DNA of 53,828 nucleotides from Piscirickettsiaceae bacterium NZ-RLO1. GTDB taxonomy: Bacteria > Pseudomonadota > Gammaproteobacteria > Piscirickettsiales > Piscirickettsiaceae. Positions within the stretch are counted from its first letter, which is position 1. Each line of letters begins with the position of its first letter. Below, one piece after another: positions 19,408-29,053 of the stretch. The notes under the pieces were generated by a model, which saw only the letters and a list, made by a program, of their open reading frames with translations, searched no databases and had not been told where the DNA came from. The translations under genes were made by a program, and so were the position numbers. The DNA lies in the NCBI GenBank assembly GCA_001644975.1, contig LVCQ01000003.1:1-53828 (forward strand). The letters are read 5' to 3'.

Positions 19408-20214
19408 TTAAGCGGAGACAGAAAAACGCTGTTTATCTTCTAAGCGCATGGCTGTCAATTGACCTCCCCAAACACAGCCAGTATCTAAGGCATGAATATG
19501 ACCTAGACCTGAGTGGCCTTCAAGTGCTGCCCAATGCCCGAAAATAATATCAACTTCAGACCAACTGCTATCTAAATGTTGGAACCATGGAGAGAGGTTT
19601 TTAGCCACAGCATTGATTTTTCCTTTTGTTTTTAGATCGAGGCTCTTTTTGTTATTAATAAAACGTGTACGAGTTAAGGTGTTGATAATAAAGCGCACTC
19701 TTGCTGCACCGCTTAAACCTTTATGCCAGTAGTTTGGGTGATTACCATAGAGCTCTGCCATCACGTATTTACATTGTTCGTTATTTTGTAAAAGCTTATG
19801 GACTTCATCTGCATAATGTAATGCATTTTGTAAGCTCCATTGTGGAGCGATACCCGCGTGAATCATGCAGGCATTAAAGTGGCGGCTGTAGTGGATGAGA
19901 GGTTGTTTTCTTAGCCAATCAATAAGTTCTTGGCTATCAGGGGCAGTTAAAATTTCATCCAAAGTGTCTTTTTTATTTTTTCGGCCATGCCCATAGAAGG
20001 CTGCAAGTAGATGCAAATCATGGTTGCCGAGGACGACAATACTGTGTTTAATACTTTTTATAAAGCGCAAACTTTCAAGTGATTGTGGCCCACGGTTAAT
20101 TAGATCTCCAGCAAACCATAAGCAATCTTGGTCTTTATCATAATTAATTTTTCCAAGTAAGCGTTGTAGCGGGTCGTAGCACCCTTGGACATCGCCGATT
20201 GCATAGGTCGCCAT
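19408..20214 (-). CDS. apaH: Diadenosine tetraphosphatase (symmetrical)
   Basis: ApaH cleaves Ap4A to two ADP and also decaps Np4-capped RNA. Metallophosphatase motifs are in order: 'YAIGDVQGCYDPLQRLL' (4-20), 'WFAGDLINRGPQSLESLRF' (33-51), 'VVLGNHDLHLLA' (58-69) and 'IHAGIAP' (about 118). The 268-residue length is normal. It is the last gene of lptD-surA-pdxA-rsmA-apaG-apaH. Only 54 bases separate it from apaG; that gap contains a degenerate run of CTAAA-like repeats on the coding strand. Confidence 0.96.
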   Translation of the reverse strand: MATYAIGDVQGCYDPLQRLLGKINYDKDQDCLWFAGDLINRGPQSLESLRFIKSIKHSIVVLGNHDLHLLAAFYGHGRKNKKDTLDEILTAPDSQELIDWLRKQPLIHYSRHFNACMIHAGIAPQWSLQNALHYADEVHKLLQNNEQCKYVMAELYGNHPNYWHKGLSGAARVRFIINTLTRTRFINNKKSLDLKTKGKINAVAKNLSPWFQHLDSSWSEVDIIFGHWAALEGHSGLGHIHALDTGCVWGGQLTAMRLEDKQRFSVSA

Positions 20215-20268
20215 TATTAAATTACCTTTATCTTATTTTCACTTAGTCTAGCTTTAGTTTAGCTTAGT

Positions 20269-20661
20269 TTAGTGCAGAGTTAAGTGTGATTGCAGCAAGG
20301 TAAAGGGCTGTATTTTCGCTTTAAAAGGATAGCCTTGATCGGTTACCATATCATAACAGCCTTGCATAATACCAAATGGTGTTTCAAGTACTGCACCACT
20401 GCTATATTGGTAGTTACTTCCCGCTTCGATATAAGGCTGAGTGCCAACGACGCCGGCACCGTCGACGGTTTCTACCTTGCCATTGCCATCGGTGATGGTC
20501 CAATAACGATGGGTGAGTCGAGTTGAAACAGGCGAGTTATTATAAATAGTAATGGTATAGGAAAATATATAATAGCTTTCCTCCGGAATAGATAATTCTT
20601 CGTTATAATGAGTTTCAACTTCTATTTGAATAGAGTGTTCTAAATCTTCTGGGTAATTCAT
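20269..20661 (-). CDS. apaG: ApaG (CO2+/Mg2+ efflux-associated, DUF525) protein
   Basis: A 130-residue beta-sandwich protein of the ApaG family. The signature 'YYIFSYTITIYNNSPVSTRLTHRYWTITDGNG' and 'VGTQPYIEAGSNYQYSSGAVLETPFGIMQGCYDM' is intact. The molecular role is not settled; the fibronectin-like fold suggests protein binding, and the gene is linked to Co2+ resistance. It lies between rsmA (40 bases upstream) and apaH, the standard order. Confidence 0.95.
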   Translation of the reverse strand: MNYPEDLEHSIQIEVETHYNEELSIPEESYYIFSYTITIYNNSPVSTRLTHRYWTITDGNGKVETVDGAGVVGTQPYIEAGSNYQYSSGAVLETPFGIMQGCYDMVTDQGYPFKAKIQPFTLLQSHLTLH

Positions 20662-20701
20662 AAATGTTTAACTCGATATTAATGATTTAATTGATTAATA
20701 A

Positions 20702-21520
20702 TTATTTATGTTCTTGCTGTAATAAGTTGCTTAATATAACGTACTGTGTCAAGGGAATCATTTCTGGACGTAGTTCGGCTGTAATACCCGCTTGTTCGAG
20801 TTGGTCTGCTGTTGCCATTTTTTTCAAGCTGTTGCGAATTGTTTTACGGCGTTGCGTAAAGGCTTGCGTGACTAGTTGCTCAAAGTGTTTAAGGTTATAT
20901 GCTGTGACTTTGGGCTGTTTGTAGGGTGTTAGCCTAACGATTGCCGATTCGACTTTAGGTGCTGGGGTAAATGCGTTTGGTGGTACGGTAAAGAGCATAT
21001 CGACTTGGCTGTGGTATTGTGCCATTACACTTAAGCGGCCATAATCGGTGCTACCGGCAGGAGCTGCCATACGCTCGACGACTTCTTTTTGCAGCATAAA
21101 ATGCATGTCTTGGATTAAGCCAGGAAAAGAGAATAAATGAAATAATAACGGAGTTGAAATATTGTAAGGTAGATTACCAACGATACGTAATGGAAAAACC
21201 GGGTTGTTTGATTGATTATTATTTTGTAAGGCTGAAAAATTGAATTTTAGTGCATCGGCCTCATGAATTTTAAAATTATTTTGTGCCTGAAATTTATCTT
21301 GCAATTTAGGGATTAAATCCCGATCAATTTCAATAACATCTAATTTTTGGCAACTAGCTACCAGGTATTCGGTGATGGCGCCAAGGCCTGGACCAATTTC
21401 GACAATATGGTCGGTATCTTGGGGTGAGATTGCATCGATAATTTGCCTAATAATATGGTGATTGTGTAGAAAGTTTTGTCCGAAGCGTTTACGGGCCGTA
21501 TGCCCTTGTAGTGATTTCAT
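20702..21520 (-). CDS. rsmA: 16S rRNA adenine-N6,N6-dimethyltransferase A
   Basis: RsmA (KsgA) dimethylates two adjacent adenosines in helix 45 of 16S rRNA late in small-subunit assembly. Motif I is 'VEIGPGLGAITEYL' (about residues 40-53), motif IV is 'IVGNLPYNIST', and the N-terminal 'KRFGQNFLHN' is typical. The length of 272 residues is normal. It is 12 bases downstream of pdxA on the same strand. Loss gives kasugamycin resistance in other bacteria. Confidence 0.97.
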   Translation of the reverse strand: MKSLQGHTARKRFGQNFLHNHHIIRQIIDAISPQDTDHIVEIGPGLGAITEYLVASCQKLDVIEIDRDLIPKLQDKFQAQNNFKIHEADALKFNFSALQNNNQSNNPVFPLRIVGNLPYNISTPLLFHLFSFPGLIQDMHFMLQKEVVERMAAPAGSTDYGRLSVMAQYHSQVDMLFTVPPNAFTPAPKVESAIVRLTPYKQPKVTAYNLKHFEQLVTQAFTQRRKTIRNSLKKMATADQLEQAGITAELRPEMIPLTQYVILSNLLQQEHK

Positions 21521-21532
21521 TATTAATGGTCT

Positions 21533-22516
21533 TTATTGTTTTTGCTGTGAAGCGATAGTGATTGCAGTTTTAATGGCTAAATCGAAACTGCCAGGGTCAA
21601 TGTGTTGTGTGCCAGCAAGGTCAAGTGCGGTGCCGTGATCAACGGAGGTTCTTAAAATAGTCAGGCCTAAAGTGATATTAATGGCTTGGCCAAAACTGCT
21701 GTATTTTAGTACTGGTAACCCTTGATCATGGTACATGGCAATGACTGCATCAGCTTCTTTTAAGTATGGCTCGGTAAATAAAGTATCTGCAGCATATGGA
21801 CCTGCAACGTTTATTCCCACAGCTTGTAGCTCATGGATTATCGGAATAATAACATCAATTTCTTCATGACCTAAATGACCATTTTCGCCAGCATGTGGGT
21901 TAAGACCACTGATCAGAATCCGTGGTTTGCTAATGTGATAATAGCGCTGCAAGTCATTATGCACGGTCTTGATGGTATAGTGCAGTTTTTCCTTGGTAAT
22001 TGCGCTGGCAACCTGGCTTAAGGGCAGGTGAGTGGTGACAAGAGCGACGCGTAGTGACTCACTGGCAAGCATCATCACCGGTATTTCGCCAGTGATATTA
22101 GCAAAGAACTCCGTGTGCCCAGAGAAAGGAATACCTGCATCATTGATAATACCTTTATGAACTGGTCCGGTGACAATGGCATTAACCTGCCCTTGGAGAT
22201 AGGCATGACTGGCTTGCTTTAATGATGCAATGACATACTGGGCATTGGTTACAGCAAGCTGACCAGGTTGTACTGGAGCGATTAGGTCAATAGGGTAGAC
22301 CTGTAGCTTGTTAGGTATGTGTGCCTGGGCCTGATCAAGATGGCTTAAGGTGTGTATGCCGATATTAAGCCCAAGGTGCTTGGCACGTTGGCGTAGTAGT
22401 TCTGGGTCTGCAAAGACGATTAAACGTGCTGAATATGCCTGTTGAGCGAGCATCAAGATCAGATCTGGGCCGATACCTGCTGGCTCACCAGGGGTAATTG
22501 CAAGGCGTGGCTGCAT
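21533..22516 (-). CDS. pdxA: 4-hydroxythreonine-4-phosphate dehydrogenase
   Basis: PdxA oxidises 4-phosphohydroxy-L-threonine in the DXP-dependent vitamin B6 pathway. The family patterns 'ITPGEPAGIGPDL' at the N terminus, 'SGLNPHAGENGHLGHEE' (metal site) and 'AMYHDQGLPVLKY' are present. At 327 residues it is the usual length. One base separates it from surA, so translation is probably coupled within the lptD operon. Confidence 0.96.
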   Translation of the reverse strand: MQPRLAITPGEPAGIGPDLILMLAQQAYSARLIVFADPELLRQRAKHLGLNIGIHTLSHLDQAQAHIPNKLQVYPIDLIAPVQPGQLAVTNAQYVIASLKQASHAYLQGQVNAIVTGPVHKGIINDAGIPFSGHTEFFANITGEIPVMMLASESLRVALVTTHLPLSQVASAITKEKLHYTIKTVHNDLQRYYHISKPRILISGLNPHAGENGHLGHEEIDVIIPIIHELQAVGINVAGPYAADTLFTEPYLKEADAVIAMYHDQGLPVLKYSSFGQAINITLGLTILRTSVDHGTALDLAGTQHIDPGSFDLAIKTAITIASQQKQ

Positions 22517-22517
22517 G

Positions 22518-23789
22518 TTATGACTCGTCTTGACCTAAAATATGAACATAGGCTTGATCACGTATTTGCTTGCGCCAGTTAGAAATGTAAGCTTCGGCCT
22601 TTTTGATAAATATCGCTTGTTTGGCTTGGGCTTTTTTAATAGTGCGACTGGCATCAATTTGGCGACGCGCAGTGACTTCGACAAGACGCCAATCAGTTGG
22701 TGTACGAATTGGCTCACTGATGGTGTTGATGTCGAGTTTATCAATGTGTTGTTCTAGCCCTGGAGGTAGTTGGCCGGGTAGTACCCAACCGAGTTCGCCA
22801 CCTTTAGCACTTGATGCTGGATCTTCTGAGTAATTTTGGGCAACTTTGGCGAAGGAAATTTTAGCGTTGATAAGTTGCTGGCGCAATTGTGTCAGTTTAG
22901 CAACGGCCTGTTCATCAGAGAATATGGGAGTGGTTTGTAAGATAATTTGGCGGACTTTATTTTCAGTCACCTTGATTGCTTGTTGATAGTCAGATTTTTT
23001 ACCCGCCAATTGAATAATTAAATAGCCGTTACCGGTATTAAGTAGTGGGCTAAGTTCGCCAAGTTTTAATTTTTGTGCGGGAGTGATCAGCATGGTGGGT
23101 AACTCAGAGGTTTTTAGCCAGCCGAGGTTGCCGCTTTGACTAGGATTACTTCCTTTTGAATAGTCTTTAGCTGCTTTTTTAAATGTTATTTTTTTATCTT
23201 TTATTTCTTGTAAAATGTGGGTAGCTTGTGCTTTTGAGGTAATTAAAATAGTGTTAATGCTATAGCGTGTGGTTGCTTGTTGTTTAGTGTGTTGGCGTTG
23301 CATATACTGAGCGATTTCAGCCTCACTCACTTGAAGACCTGCACCGGCGAGAACGCGTTGTTCAAGACTTCTGATGATCAGCTGATTTTTAAGAAAATTG
23401 CGATAATGATCGACATTAATACCTTGATTAGTTAACGCCATGGTGAATTTTTCAGCGGACATTTTGTTTTGGTGAGCGACGCTGTTAAAGGCGTTGCTGA
23501 CTACATCACTGGATGCATGAATATTATTACGTTTAGCTAATTCAAGCAGGACTTTTTGGGTAATTAAATTATTTAATGCAGCGTGCTTGATATTCGCTTG
23601 ACTTTGTCCACGTAGTTGTGCGGCCATAAATGAGGCTTCTATGGCAAGATCTTGACTGGTAATCACTTGATTATTGACGATTGCAATCGACTGATTCAAC
23701 GGTATGGCCGATGGTGGTGCTGCAAATGTCAATGTAGTTGTAAATGCGCTTAAGCCGAGGGTTAAAAATAAATGTTGTAGTGCTTTCAT
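22518..23789 (-). CDS. surA: Periplasmic chaperone/peptidyl-prolyl isomerase SurA
   Basis: SurA carries unfolded outer-membrane proteins across the periplasm to BAM. The 423-residue protein has a signal peptide (about residues 1-23), an N-terminal helical chaperone domain, and two parvulin domains. Both parvulin units carry the family motif: 'KAAKDYSKGSNPSQSGNLGWLKTSEL' and 'KVAQNYSEDPASSAKGGELGWVLPGQLPP'. It lies 6 bases after lptD, whose barrel is itself a SurA client. Confidence 0.96.
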   Translation of the reverse strand: MKALQHLFLTLGLSAFTTTLTFAAPPSAIPLNQSIAIVNNQVITSQDLAIEASFMAAQLRGQSQANIKHAALNNLITQKVLLELAKRNNIHASSDVVSNAFNSVAHQNKMSAEKFTMALTNQGINVDHYRNFLKNQLIIRSLEQRVLAGAGLQVSEAEIAQYMQRQHTKQQATTRYSINTILITSKAQATHILQEIKDKKITFKKAAKDYSKGSNPSQSGNLGWLKTSELPTMLITPAQKLKLGELSPLLNTGNGYLIIQLAGKKSDYQQAIKVTENKVRQIILQTTPIFSDEQAVAKLTQLRQQLINAKISFAKVAQNYSEDPASSAKGGELGWVLPGQLPPGLEQHIDKLDINTISEPIRTPTDWRLVEVTARRQIDASRTIKKAQAKQAIFIKKAEAYISNWRKQIRDQAYVHILGQDES

Positions 23790-23795
23790 AAATAA

Positions 23796-26300
23796 CTAGG
23801 TCCTCTCGAATCCAGAATCGCCCTGGTAACCGTTAATTTGTTGAAGAAGGTTATTAATGGTTCCTGAGCCAAAGCGACTCAACCCTTTGAGCAAAAATTG
23901 TAACATAATTGTATCTTGACCGCGCCCATCGATAGTGCTGACGTCATTGGGGTCATCATCTTTTAGGCTGTGGCTGATAAAAAATCGGATGGCTGAACAG
24001 CAGCTGCTGTACTCTATACCTGCAAATGCTGAAGCTAAGCGCTTTTTTGAGGTGCTTTGATCTTTAAACCAAAGATAATTACCACCACCAAAGAGGCGCC
24101 AGCTACTATTTAGAGCCCAGTACATAGACGAATATAAGCCTTTGGTATGAGGAGGGGCAACACCATTGATTAAATCATCTTGTGATAGTACACCATAGTT
24201 TTCATTATCATGGGTGTAGCCAACATTAAAGACATGATTTAAGTCGGGTTTATATTGAATATTATAATTATCACGTGTTAATCGGTGATCATACATTGAC
24301 CAGTTGATATTGGTTGATAGTGTGATACTGGGTAACATGTTCCAACTTAAAAAGCTGGTTAAATCAGATAAGCGGTGATCTAAGCCGGATTCTGCTGGAG
24401 ATAAATGCACTTTGCGGGTGTGAAAATAAAAAATTTGACCTATACCACCTTTGATAATTTGCTCGCCGTTATTATTAATTAAGGCAGATTCTAACGCCAA
24501 TGACACTTGATTTGTATCACCGATGCGGTCAATGCCATAGTAGCGGTTGTTAGTAAACAGCGAATTATAGTCAAATGGCTTGATTCCTGAATCAAAAATA
24601 GGAATTTGATTTTGATCACGGTATGGCACATACAGATAATATAAGCGTGGCTCTAGCGTTTGTTTATAGCGGCTATTGTTGATCTGCACATTTCGGTCAA
24701 AGTAAAGCCCACTGTCTAGATCTAATATGGGGATACCTCGACTTAAATGGTCTTCGCCTTGAGTATTATTATTGAGATTGTAATACGTCTGTGAGTAAGA
24801 CAATGTGGGTTTAAAGTAGCCAAAATCTGTTTGGCCTGACCAAGCGAGATACGGGGCAAGATAGCTACGTTGACCAGTGGGTGGGGTAACATTATCTACA
24901 GGGGCTTTATAAAAGTTAATATACTGGCTATCAATGCCAAGTTGTAATTGGTTAAAGTTAACCGCATTGCTAAAATTAAGCTCAGGCAATTTAGCATAGT
25001 AGCGGTTACCTAAAGAGAGGGTTGAGTCGGGAAATTGATAGCTGGTAAGATTGCCATTGAAATTTAGATTATCTTTAATATAGCTAAAGCCCGCACTTCT
25101 TGGTAATTGAATGACATTTGTCGAGTTTGCTAAGGTATTTTCTTCGAGGCTAAAGTCGTTAAAAACATCTTTATCGCTAGCTAAGTTATATTGTAAATAT
25201 ACATTAAGGTTTGGTGTAAATTGCGTTTGCTGACCAAAAAAGACATTATAGCGTTTATTGCCATATGCATGGTCATTATGAATGTAACTGGCGTTTAGCT
25301 GGCCTGACGTAGGGCCAAACAAATAACGAAACTCATTTTGTAAAAGTAGCCCTCGCTTTGTATACAGTGTGGGCATGATAGTATCGTCGTAGTTCGGTGC
25401 TAAATTTAAGTAATACGGGGTGGTTAAGGATAAACCACCATCGTTACTAAAGTTGATCGTGGGGTATAAAAAACCGCTTTGTCGTTGATTATTAATAGGA
25501 AAATTGAAATATGGTGTATAAAGTAAGGGGACGCCCTTGACGTCTAAAACAGCGTCATACGCCTCACCACGCCCTGTTTGTTGATTGAGTTTAATGCTCT
25601 TGGCTTTTAGCTGCCAGGTTTGACCAGGGACGGGCGCACAGGTTGAGTAAGTTGCATCATGGAGAATAAATAAAGTTGGACTTTGTTGTGAAACAGTGGT
25701 TGCACTACCATGCGCATAGCCGGTACCAGGATTCGATAACTGAGCATTATTGGCTGTGACTTTTTGCTTAGAGCGGTCTTTTTTTAGTTTGAAGCGGTAT
25801 TGCACATCGTTAATTTGAGCCTGTTGTTTTTGTGGTTGCCAGTGGGCGTTTTTACCAATGATCAACACACTGGGTTCACGATAGCGAACGTGGCCTGTCG
25901 CATTGATCTGCGTCATATTACCTGTTTTAGGGTCACGCGTTAAATGAACCGTATCTGCACGCAAATCGCGTCCTTGTTGATAGAGATAAACATTGTCTGT
26001 CAGAGTTTGCCCTGATGGGGTGAGTGTAGTGCTTTTGGATGAAATGTAGGTTTTGCTTTGATTAAAAGGGCCTGGAGTGCCTGGAAGGGCAAAAGGGGAG
26101 AGCTGATAGTAGCCATCACAGATATTGCAGTCTGTTAAGGTATTATTTAAATGATTCTTATTGCTTGTTACCCAGTCGAGGACGGTTTTTGTTGGTGTTT
26201 TTGTTTTTGTTGTGGGTATGCTACTGTAGGTGAGTGATGGTAAAAGCCCCAGTGCGCTAATCAGTTGAAGAATGAGGTATCGTTTTTTTACTATCATCAT
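23796..26300 (-). CDS. lptD: LPS-assembly protein LptD
   Basis: LptD is the outer-membrane barrel that, with the lipoprotein LptE, inserts lipopolysaccharide in the outer leaflet. The 834-residue product has a signal peptide, an N-terminal OstA/LptA-like jellyroll (about residues 95-260) and a 26-strand-type barrel. The cysteines used for the essential disulfides are present: an N-terminal pair in 'DCNICDGYY', 'YSTCAPVPGQTW', and the adjacent pair in 'EYSSCCSAIRF'. It heads a six-gene operon and is divergent from amgK (130-base gap). Confidence 0.97.
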   Translation of the reverse strand: MMIVKKRYLILQLISALGLLPSLTYSSIPTTKTKTPTKTVLDWVTSNKNHLNNTLTDCNICDGYYQLSPFALPGTPGPFNQSKTYISSKSTTLTPSGQTLTDNVYLYQQGRDLRADTVHLTRDPKTGNMTQINATGHVRYREPSVLIIGKNAHWQPQKQQAQINDVQYRFKLKKDRSKQKVTANNAQLSNPGTGYAHGSATTVSQQSPTLFILHDATYSTCAPVPGQTWQLKAKSIKLNQQTGRGEAYDAVLDVKGVPLLYTPYFNFPINNQRQSGFLYPTINFSNDGGLSLTTPYYLNLAPNYDDTIMPTLYTKRGLLLQNEFRYLFGPTSGQLNASYIHNDHAYGNKRYNVFFGQQTQFTPNLNVYLQYNLASDKDVFNDFSLEENTLANSTNVIQLPRSAGFSYIKDNLNFNGNLTSYQFPDSTLSLGNRYYAKLPELNFSNAVNFNQLQLGIDSQYINFYKAPVDNVTPPTGQRSYLAPYLAWSGQTDFGYFKPTLSYSQTYYNLNNNTQGEDHLSRGIPILDLDSGLYFDRNVQINNSRYKQTLEPRLYYLYVPYRDQNQIPIFDSGIKPFDYNSLFTNNRYYGIDRIGDTNQVSLALESALINNNGEQIIKGGIGQIFYFHTRKVHLSPAESGLDHRLSDLTSFLSWNMLPSITLSTNINWSMYDHRLTRDNYNIQYKPDLNHVFNVGYTHDNENYGVLSQDDLINGVAPPHTKGLYSSMYWALNSSWRLFGGGNYLWFKDQSTSKKRLASAFAGIEYSSCCSAIRFFISHSLKDDDPNDVSTIDGRGQDTIMLQFLLKGLSRFGSGTINNLLQQINGYQGDSGFERT

Positions 26301-26430
26301 TATTTTTCTTTATTTTCAGCTCGTGCAACACTTAATTCTGTGTCACACTTTTAACATAAATAGACTGCTTGCTCTCAGAGGAGAACATAGTAGCATCGTA
26401 TGGGTGTAGTAGACCAGGAAAAGATTGATA

Positions 26431-27456
26431 ATGAAAAAGGCAGATGACAGGCTGATCGCATGGACTAAAACTCAGCTTAAAATAACGGGCGATCAGTTGA
26501 ATATTGTTGCACTTGCTGGCGATGCTAGTGCCCGGTGTTATTATCGTGTATTGCAAGGGCAGGTGCCGTCGCTAATACTGATGGATGCTAGGCAGCAACA
26601 GCAAGAATGCTCGCCGTTTTTATATTTAGGTGAGTGTTTACAACGCGCAGGTTTGATCACACCGGATGTACATGCGTATGATATTGACCAAGGCTTGATG
26701 CTATTGACTGACTTTGGTGATGAGTTATTAATCTCACGCTTGCAAAGTGCTGAACATCAAGCAGCAGCTCTTTATGATCAGGCATTTATTAATATAGCCA
26801 AGATCCAGTTGATTCCTACTGCGAGTCTAACGGGCATGTTATTATTTGATGCCGCATTTATGTTGCGAGAAATGAGCCTGTTTCAAGAGTGGTTTTTATC
26901 AGCATACCGTGGCATAAAGCTATCGGCCGAGCAAGAGCAACAGCTTAATGAATTGTTAATAGTGATCAGTCAATACTTAGTGGGCTTGCCGCAATGCTTG
27001 ATGCATCGTGATTTCCATTCACGCAATATTATGTGTCTTGAGGGCGATCGATTAGGTATTATTGACTATCAGGGAGCGGTGATTGGTCCATTGGTCTATG
27101 ATTTGGTGTCATTATTGAAAGATTGCTATGTGAGTTGGCCGCGTGAGCAAGTTGAGGGTTGGGTAACACACTTTTATATGCACCATTTAGCACCATCTCA
27201 GCGTCAGTTGATGAGTGCTGAGCAATTTTTATATGCTTTTGATGTTGCAGGGTTGCAGCGCCATCTTAAGTGCGCAGGCTTATTTGCACGCTTGGCGTTG
27301 CGTGATCAAAAAAATCTTTATTTAAGTGAGTTGCCGCGAGTGCTGGATTATATTCGTCATATGGGTGAGTTATATAGTGAATTTCGCTTTTTCTCTGACC
27401 TTCTTCAGGAGTTGGAGCAAAGCAGCGCAACCGTGGCAGAAGAGGATTTGCTATGA
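26431..27456 (+). CDS. amgK: Anomeric MurNAc/GlcNAc kinase of wall recycling
   Basis: AmgK phosphorylates the anomeric hydroxyl of recovered MurNAc or GlcNAc, feeding a short cut back to UDP-MurNAc that bypasses fosfomycin-sensitive steps. The fold is choline-kinase/aminoglycoside-kinase-like: 'LMHRDFHSRNIMCLEGDRLGIIDYQGAVIGP' holds the catalytic Asp and metal-binding residues. The start is taken at ATG 26431 with AGGAA at 10 bases; a TTG at 26425 is also possible. It overlaps murU by 4 bases. Position beside lptD is shared with pseudomonads. Confidence 0.93.
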   Translation: MKKADDRLIAWTKTQLKITGDQLNIVALAGDASARCYYRVLQGQVPSLILMDARQQQQECSPFLYLGECLQRAGLITPDVHAYDIDQGLMLLTDFGDELLISRLQSAEHQAAALYDQAFINIAKIQLIPTASLTGMLLFDAAFMLREMSLFQEWFLSAYRGIKLSAEQEQQLNELLIVISQYLVGLPQCLMHRDFHSRNIMCLEGDRLGIIDYQGAVIGPLVYDLVSLLKDCYVSWPREQVEGWVTHFYMHHLAPSQRQLMSAEQFLYAFDVAGLQRHLKCAGLFARLALRDQKNLYLSELPRVLDYIRHMGELYSEFRFFSDLLQELEQSSATVAEEDLL

Positions 27457-28163
27457 CCATTAAGGCGATGATCTTGGCTGCAGGACGGGGTGAGCGTATG
27501 CGACCGTTAACAGATACTCTGCCTAAACCTTTATTAGATGTTGCAGGTAAATGTTTGATTGAATATCGCATAGAGGCATTGGTACAGGCCGGCATTCGCG
27601 ATATTGTCATTAATGCATCTTATCAGGCTGAGCGTTTAATTGAAGTAATTGGTGATGGGCAACGTTATGGCGCCTCTATTGAATACTCAATAGAGGTGGA
27701 GCGTCTAGAAACGGGGGGAGGGATTACTCAAGCGTTGCCCTTATTATCAGACTGTTTTATCGTTGTTAATAGTGATATCTGGACTGACTTTGATTTTTCT
27801 CATTTATTGCAGCGTGCGCATACACTTGATTCTGATCCAGCCTTACAATCTATATTAGCTCACTTTGTTTTAGTCAATAACCCCAACCATCATCTTGGGG
27901 GTGACTTAGAGCTTGAAAATGGTTTGATTTGTGGCAAAGCACAGGGCGCTACATTGACTTATAGTGGTATAGGGATTTATAAAAAAGCATTATTTACAAC
28001 AGAAAAAATTGAAGCGTTTCGTGTTACAGAGCTTTGGGCTGCCCCAATTGTGAATAAACAGATCACAGGGGAACACTATCTGGGGCAATGGCGAGATATT
28101 GGTACACCAGAGCGTTTAGAAGTCTTGCGTCAGGATTTAGCAACAAGGGCAACATGCGCGTGA
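27453..28163 (+). CDS. murU: N-acetylmuramate-1-phosphate uridylyltransferase
   Basis: MurU makes UDP-MurNAc from MurNAc-1-phosphate, completing the AmgK/MurU recycling route. The 236-residue nucleotidyltransferase begins 'MILAAGRGERMRPLTDTLPKPLLDVAGK', the diagnostic pattern with G-G-R-M-R-P-T and the Lys of LPKPL. 'FIVVNSDIWTDFDF' supplies the metal-binding Asp. It overlaps amgK by 4 bases; the pair is almost always adjacent where it occurs. Confidence 0.93.
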   Translation: MTIKAMILAAGRGERMRPLTDTLPKPLLDVAGKCLIEYRIEALVQAGIRDIVINASYQAERLIEVIGDGQRYGASIEYSIEVERLETGGGITQALPLLSDCFIVVNSDIWTDFDFSHLLQRAHTLDSDPALQSILAHFVLVNNPNHHLGGDLELENGLICGKAQGATLTYSGIGIYKKALFTTEKIEAFRVTELWAAPIVNKQITGEHYLGQWRDIGTPERLEVLRQDLATRATCA

Positions 28164-28248
28164 GCTGGTTGCGCCGCGGCCAGGTAGCAGCGAGTTTAAT
28201 GGCAACTTTGTTTAAGTTTAAGCTTAATTTAAAAAAATACGTTTTAGG

Positions 28249-28905
28249 GTGATTGAGGAAGGTACTCGGCAGGTATCCACATTAAAGTATTTAAAGCTAT
28301 TGTCTGCAGGGCTTAGGGCCGTTATCAGTGTAGAAGGCAAGATACTGGCGGTTGAAGTTGTGCGTATTGAGCAGTTTTTTTTACGTGTTGGCTTTTCTTC
28401 AGCCCAACTGTGGCAGCTTAAGCAGTTGATGTTAACACCGCAGGTCCTACCTTTAGAACAGCTGATTCACCAGTTACGTCCACTACTATTGAAGCAGTTA
28501 GAGTGGCGTCAACTTACTTTACAAGCTCTGTGTATGAGCTGTTATCTGAGTGAGCGAGGGAGAAAACACCGCATTGCGCGTTTTCGTTATCTTAGTGAAC
28601 GCTTAGGTTATTCTCAGGTAGAAATATCTGCGGTAGAAACTACATTTGCTGCATCTGCGGAGCGTAGACATCGTCATAAAAGTCATAAAAATACAGTTAA
28701 AACAGAGTTAGGCTGGGCCTATCGGCAGTTGGAATTATTGCCAGGCGCAACGATACAAGAAATTAAAGTTGCTTATCGCCGTTTAATGAGTCGTTATCAC
28801 CCTGACAAGTTGGTTGCCCGCGGATTGGGGCCCATTGAAATAGCTCAGTCAACACAAAAGGCACAACGGATTCAACAAGCGTATCGACAATTGCTAAGTT
28901 CTTAG
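28249..28905 (+). CDS. djlA: DjlA-like co-chaperone (TerB-like plus J domain)
   Basis: The 218-residue product has a TerB-like helical domain (about residues 45-130) and a C-terminal J domain with helix II and the HPD loop: '[23 protein letters not shown]'. That order is the one in DjlA, which stimulates DnaK. DjlA normally begins with a membrane helix; here it is missing. The GTG start at 28249 overlaps the TGA (28250-28252) of a 32-codon frame that begins at 28154 inside murU, so translation may be coupled to murU. That frame is polar-basic and is not the missing helix. Confident of the J domain, less so of the start. Confidence 0.8.
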   Translation: MIEEGTRQVSTLKYLKLLSAGLRAVISVEGKILAVEVVRIEQFFLRVGFSSAQLWQLKQLMLTPQVLPLEQLIHQLRPLLLKQLEWRQLTLQALCMSCYLSERGRKHRIARFRYLSERLGYSQVEISAVETTFAASAERRHRHKSHKNTVKTELGWAYRQLELLPGATIQEIKVAYRRLMSRYHPDKLVARGLGPIEIAQSTQKAQRIQQAYRQLLSS

Positions 28906-29053
28906 TATTTAATGTTTAGTTCTTAAGTTTAAGTAGGCCCGGTAAGCTAAAATAAGTGGATTTTTCTAGATTTGACTTTGCTTGCTGAGTGCTTTTGTCT
29001 ATGCTTTTTATATTATCCTTGGTATTTTTTAGCAGTGCAAAGGTAGATGATTT

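Noticed and set aside
19375-19443. 22-codon plus-strand ORF with a good GGGAGG site
   Set aside because: It overlaps the end of apaH, is very short and has no recognised relative; noted only in the intergenic entry.
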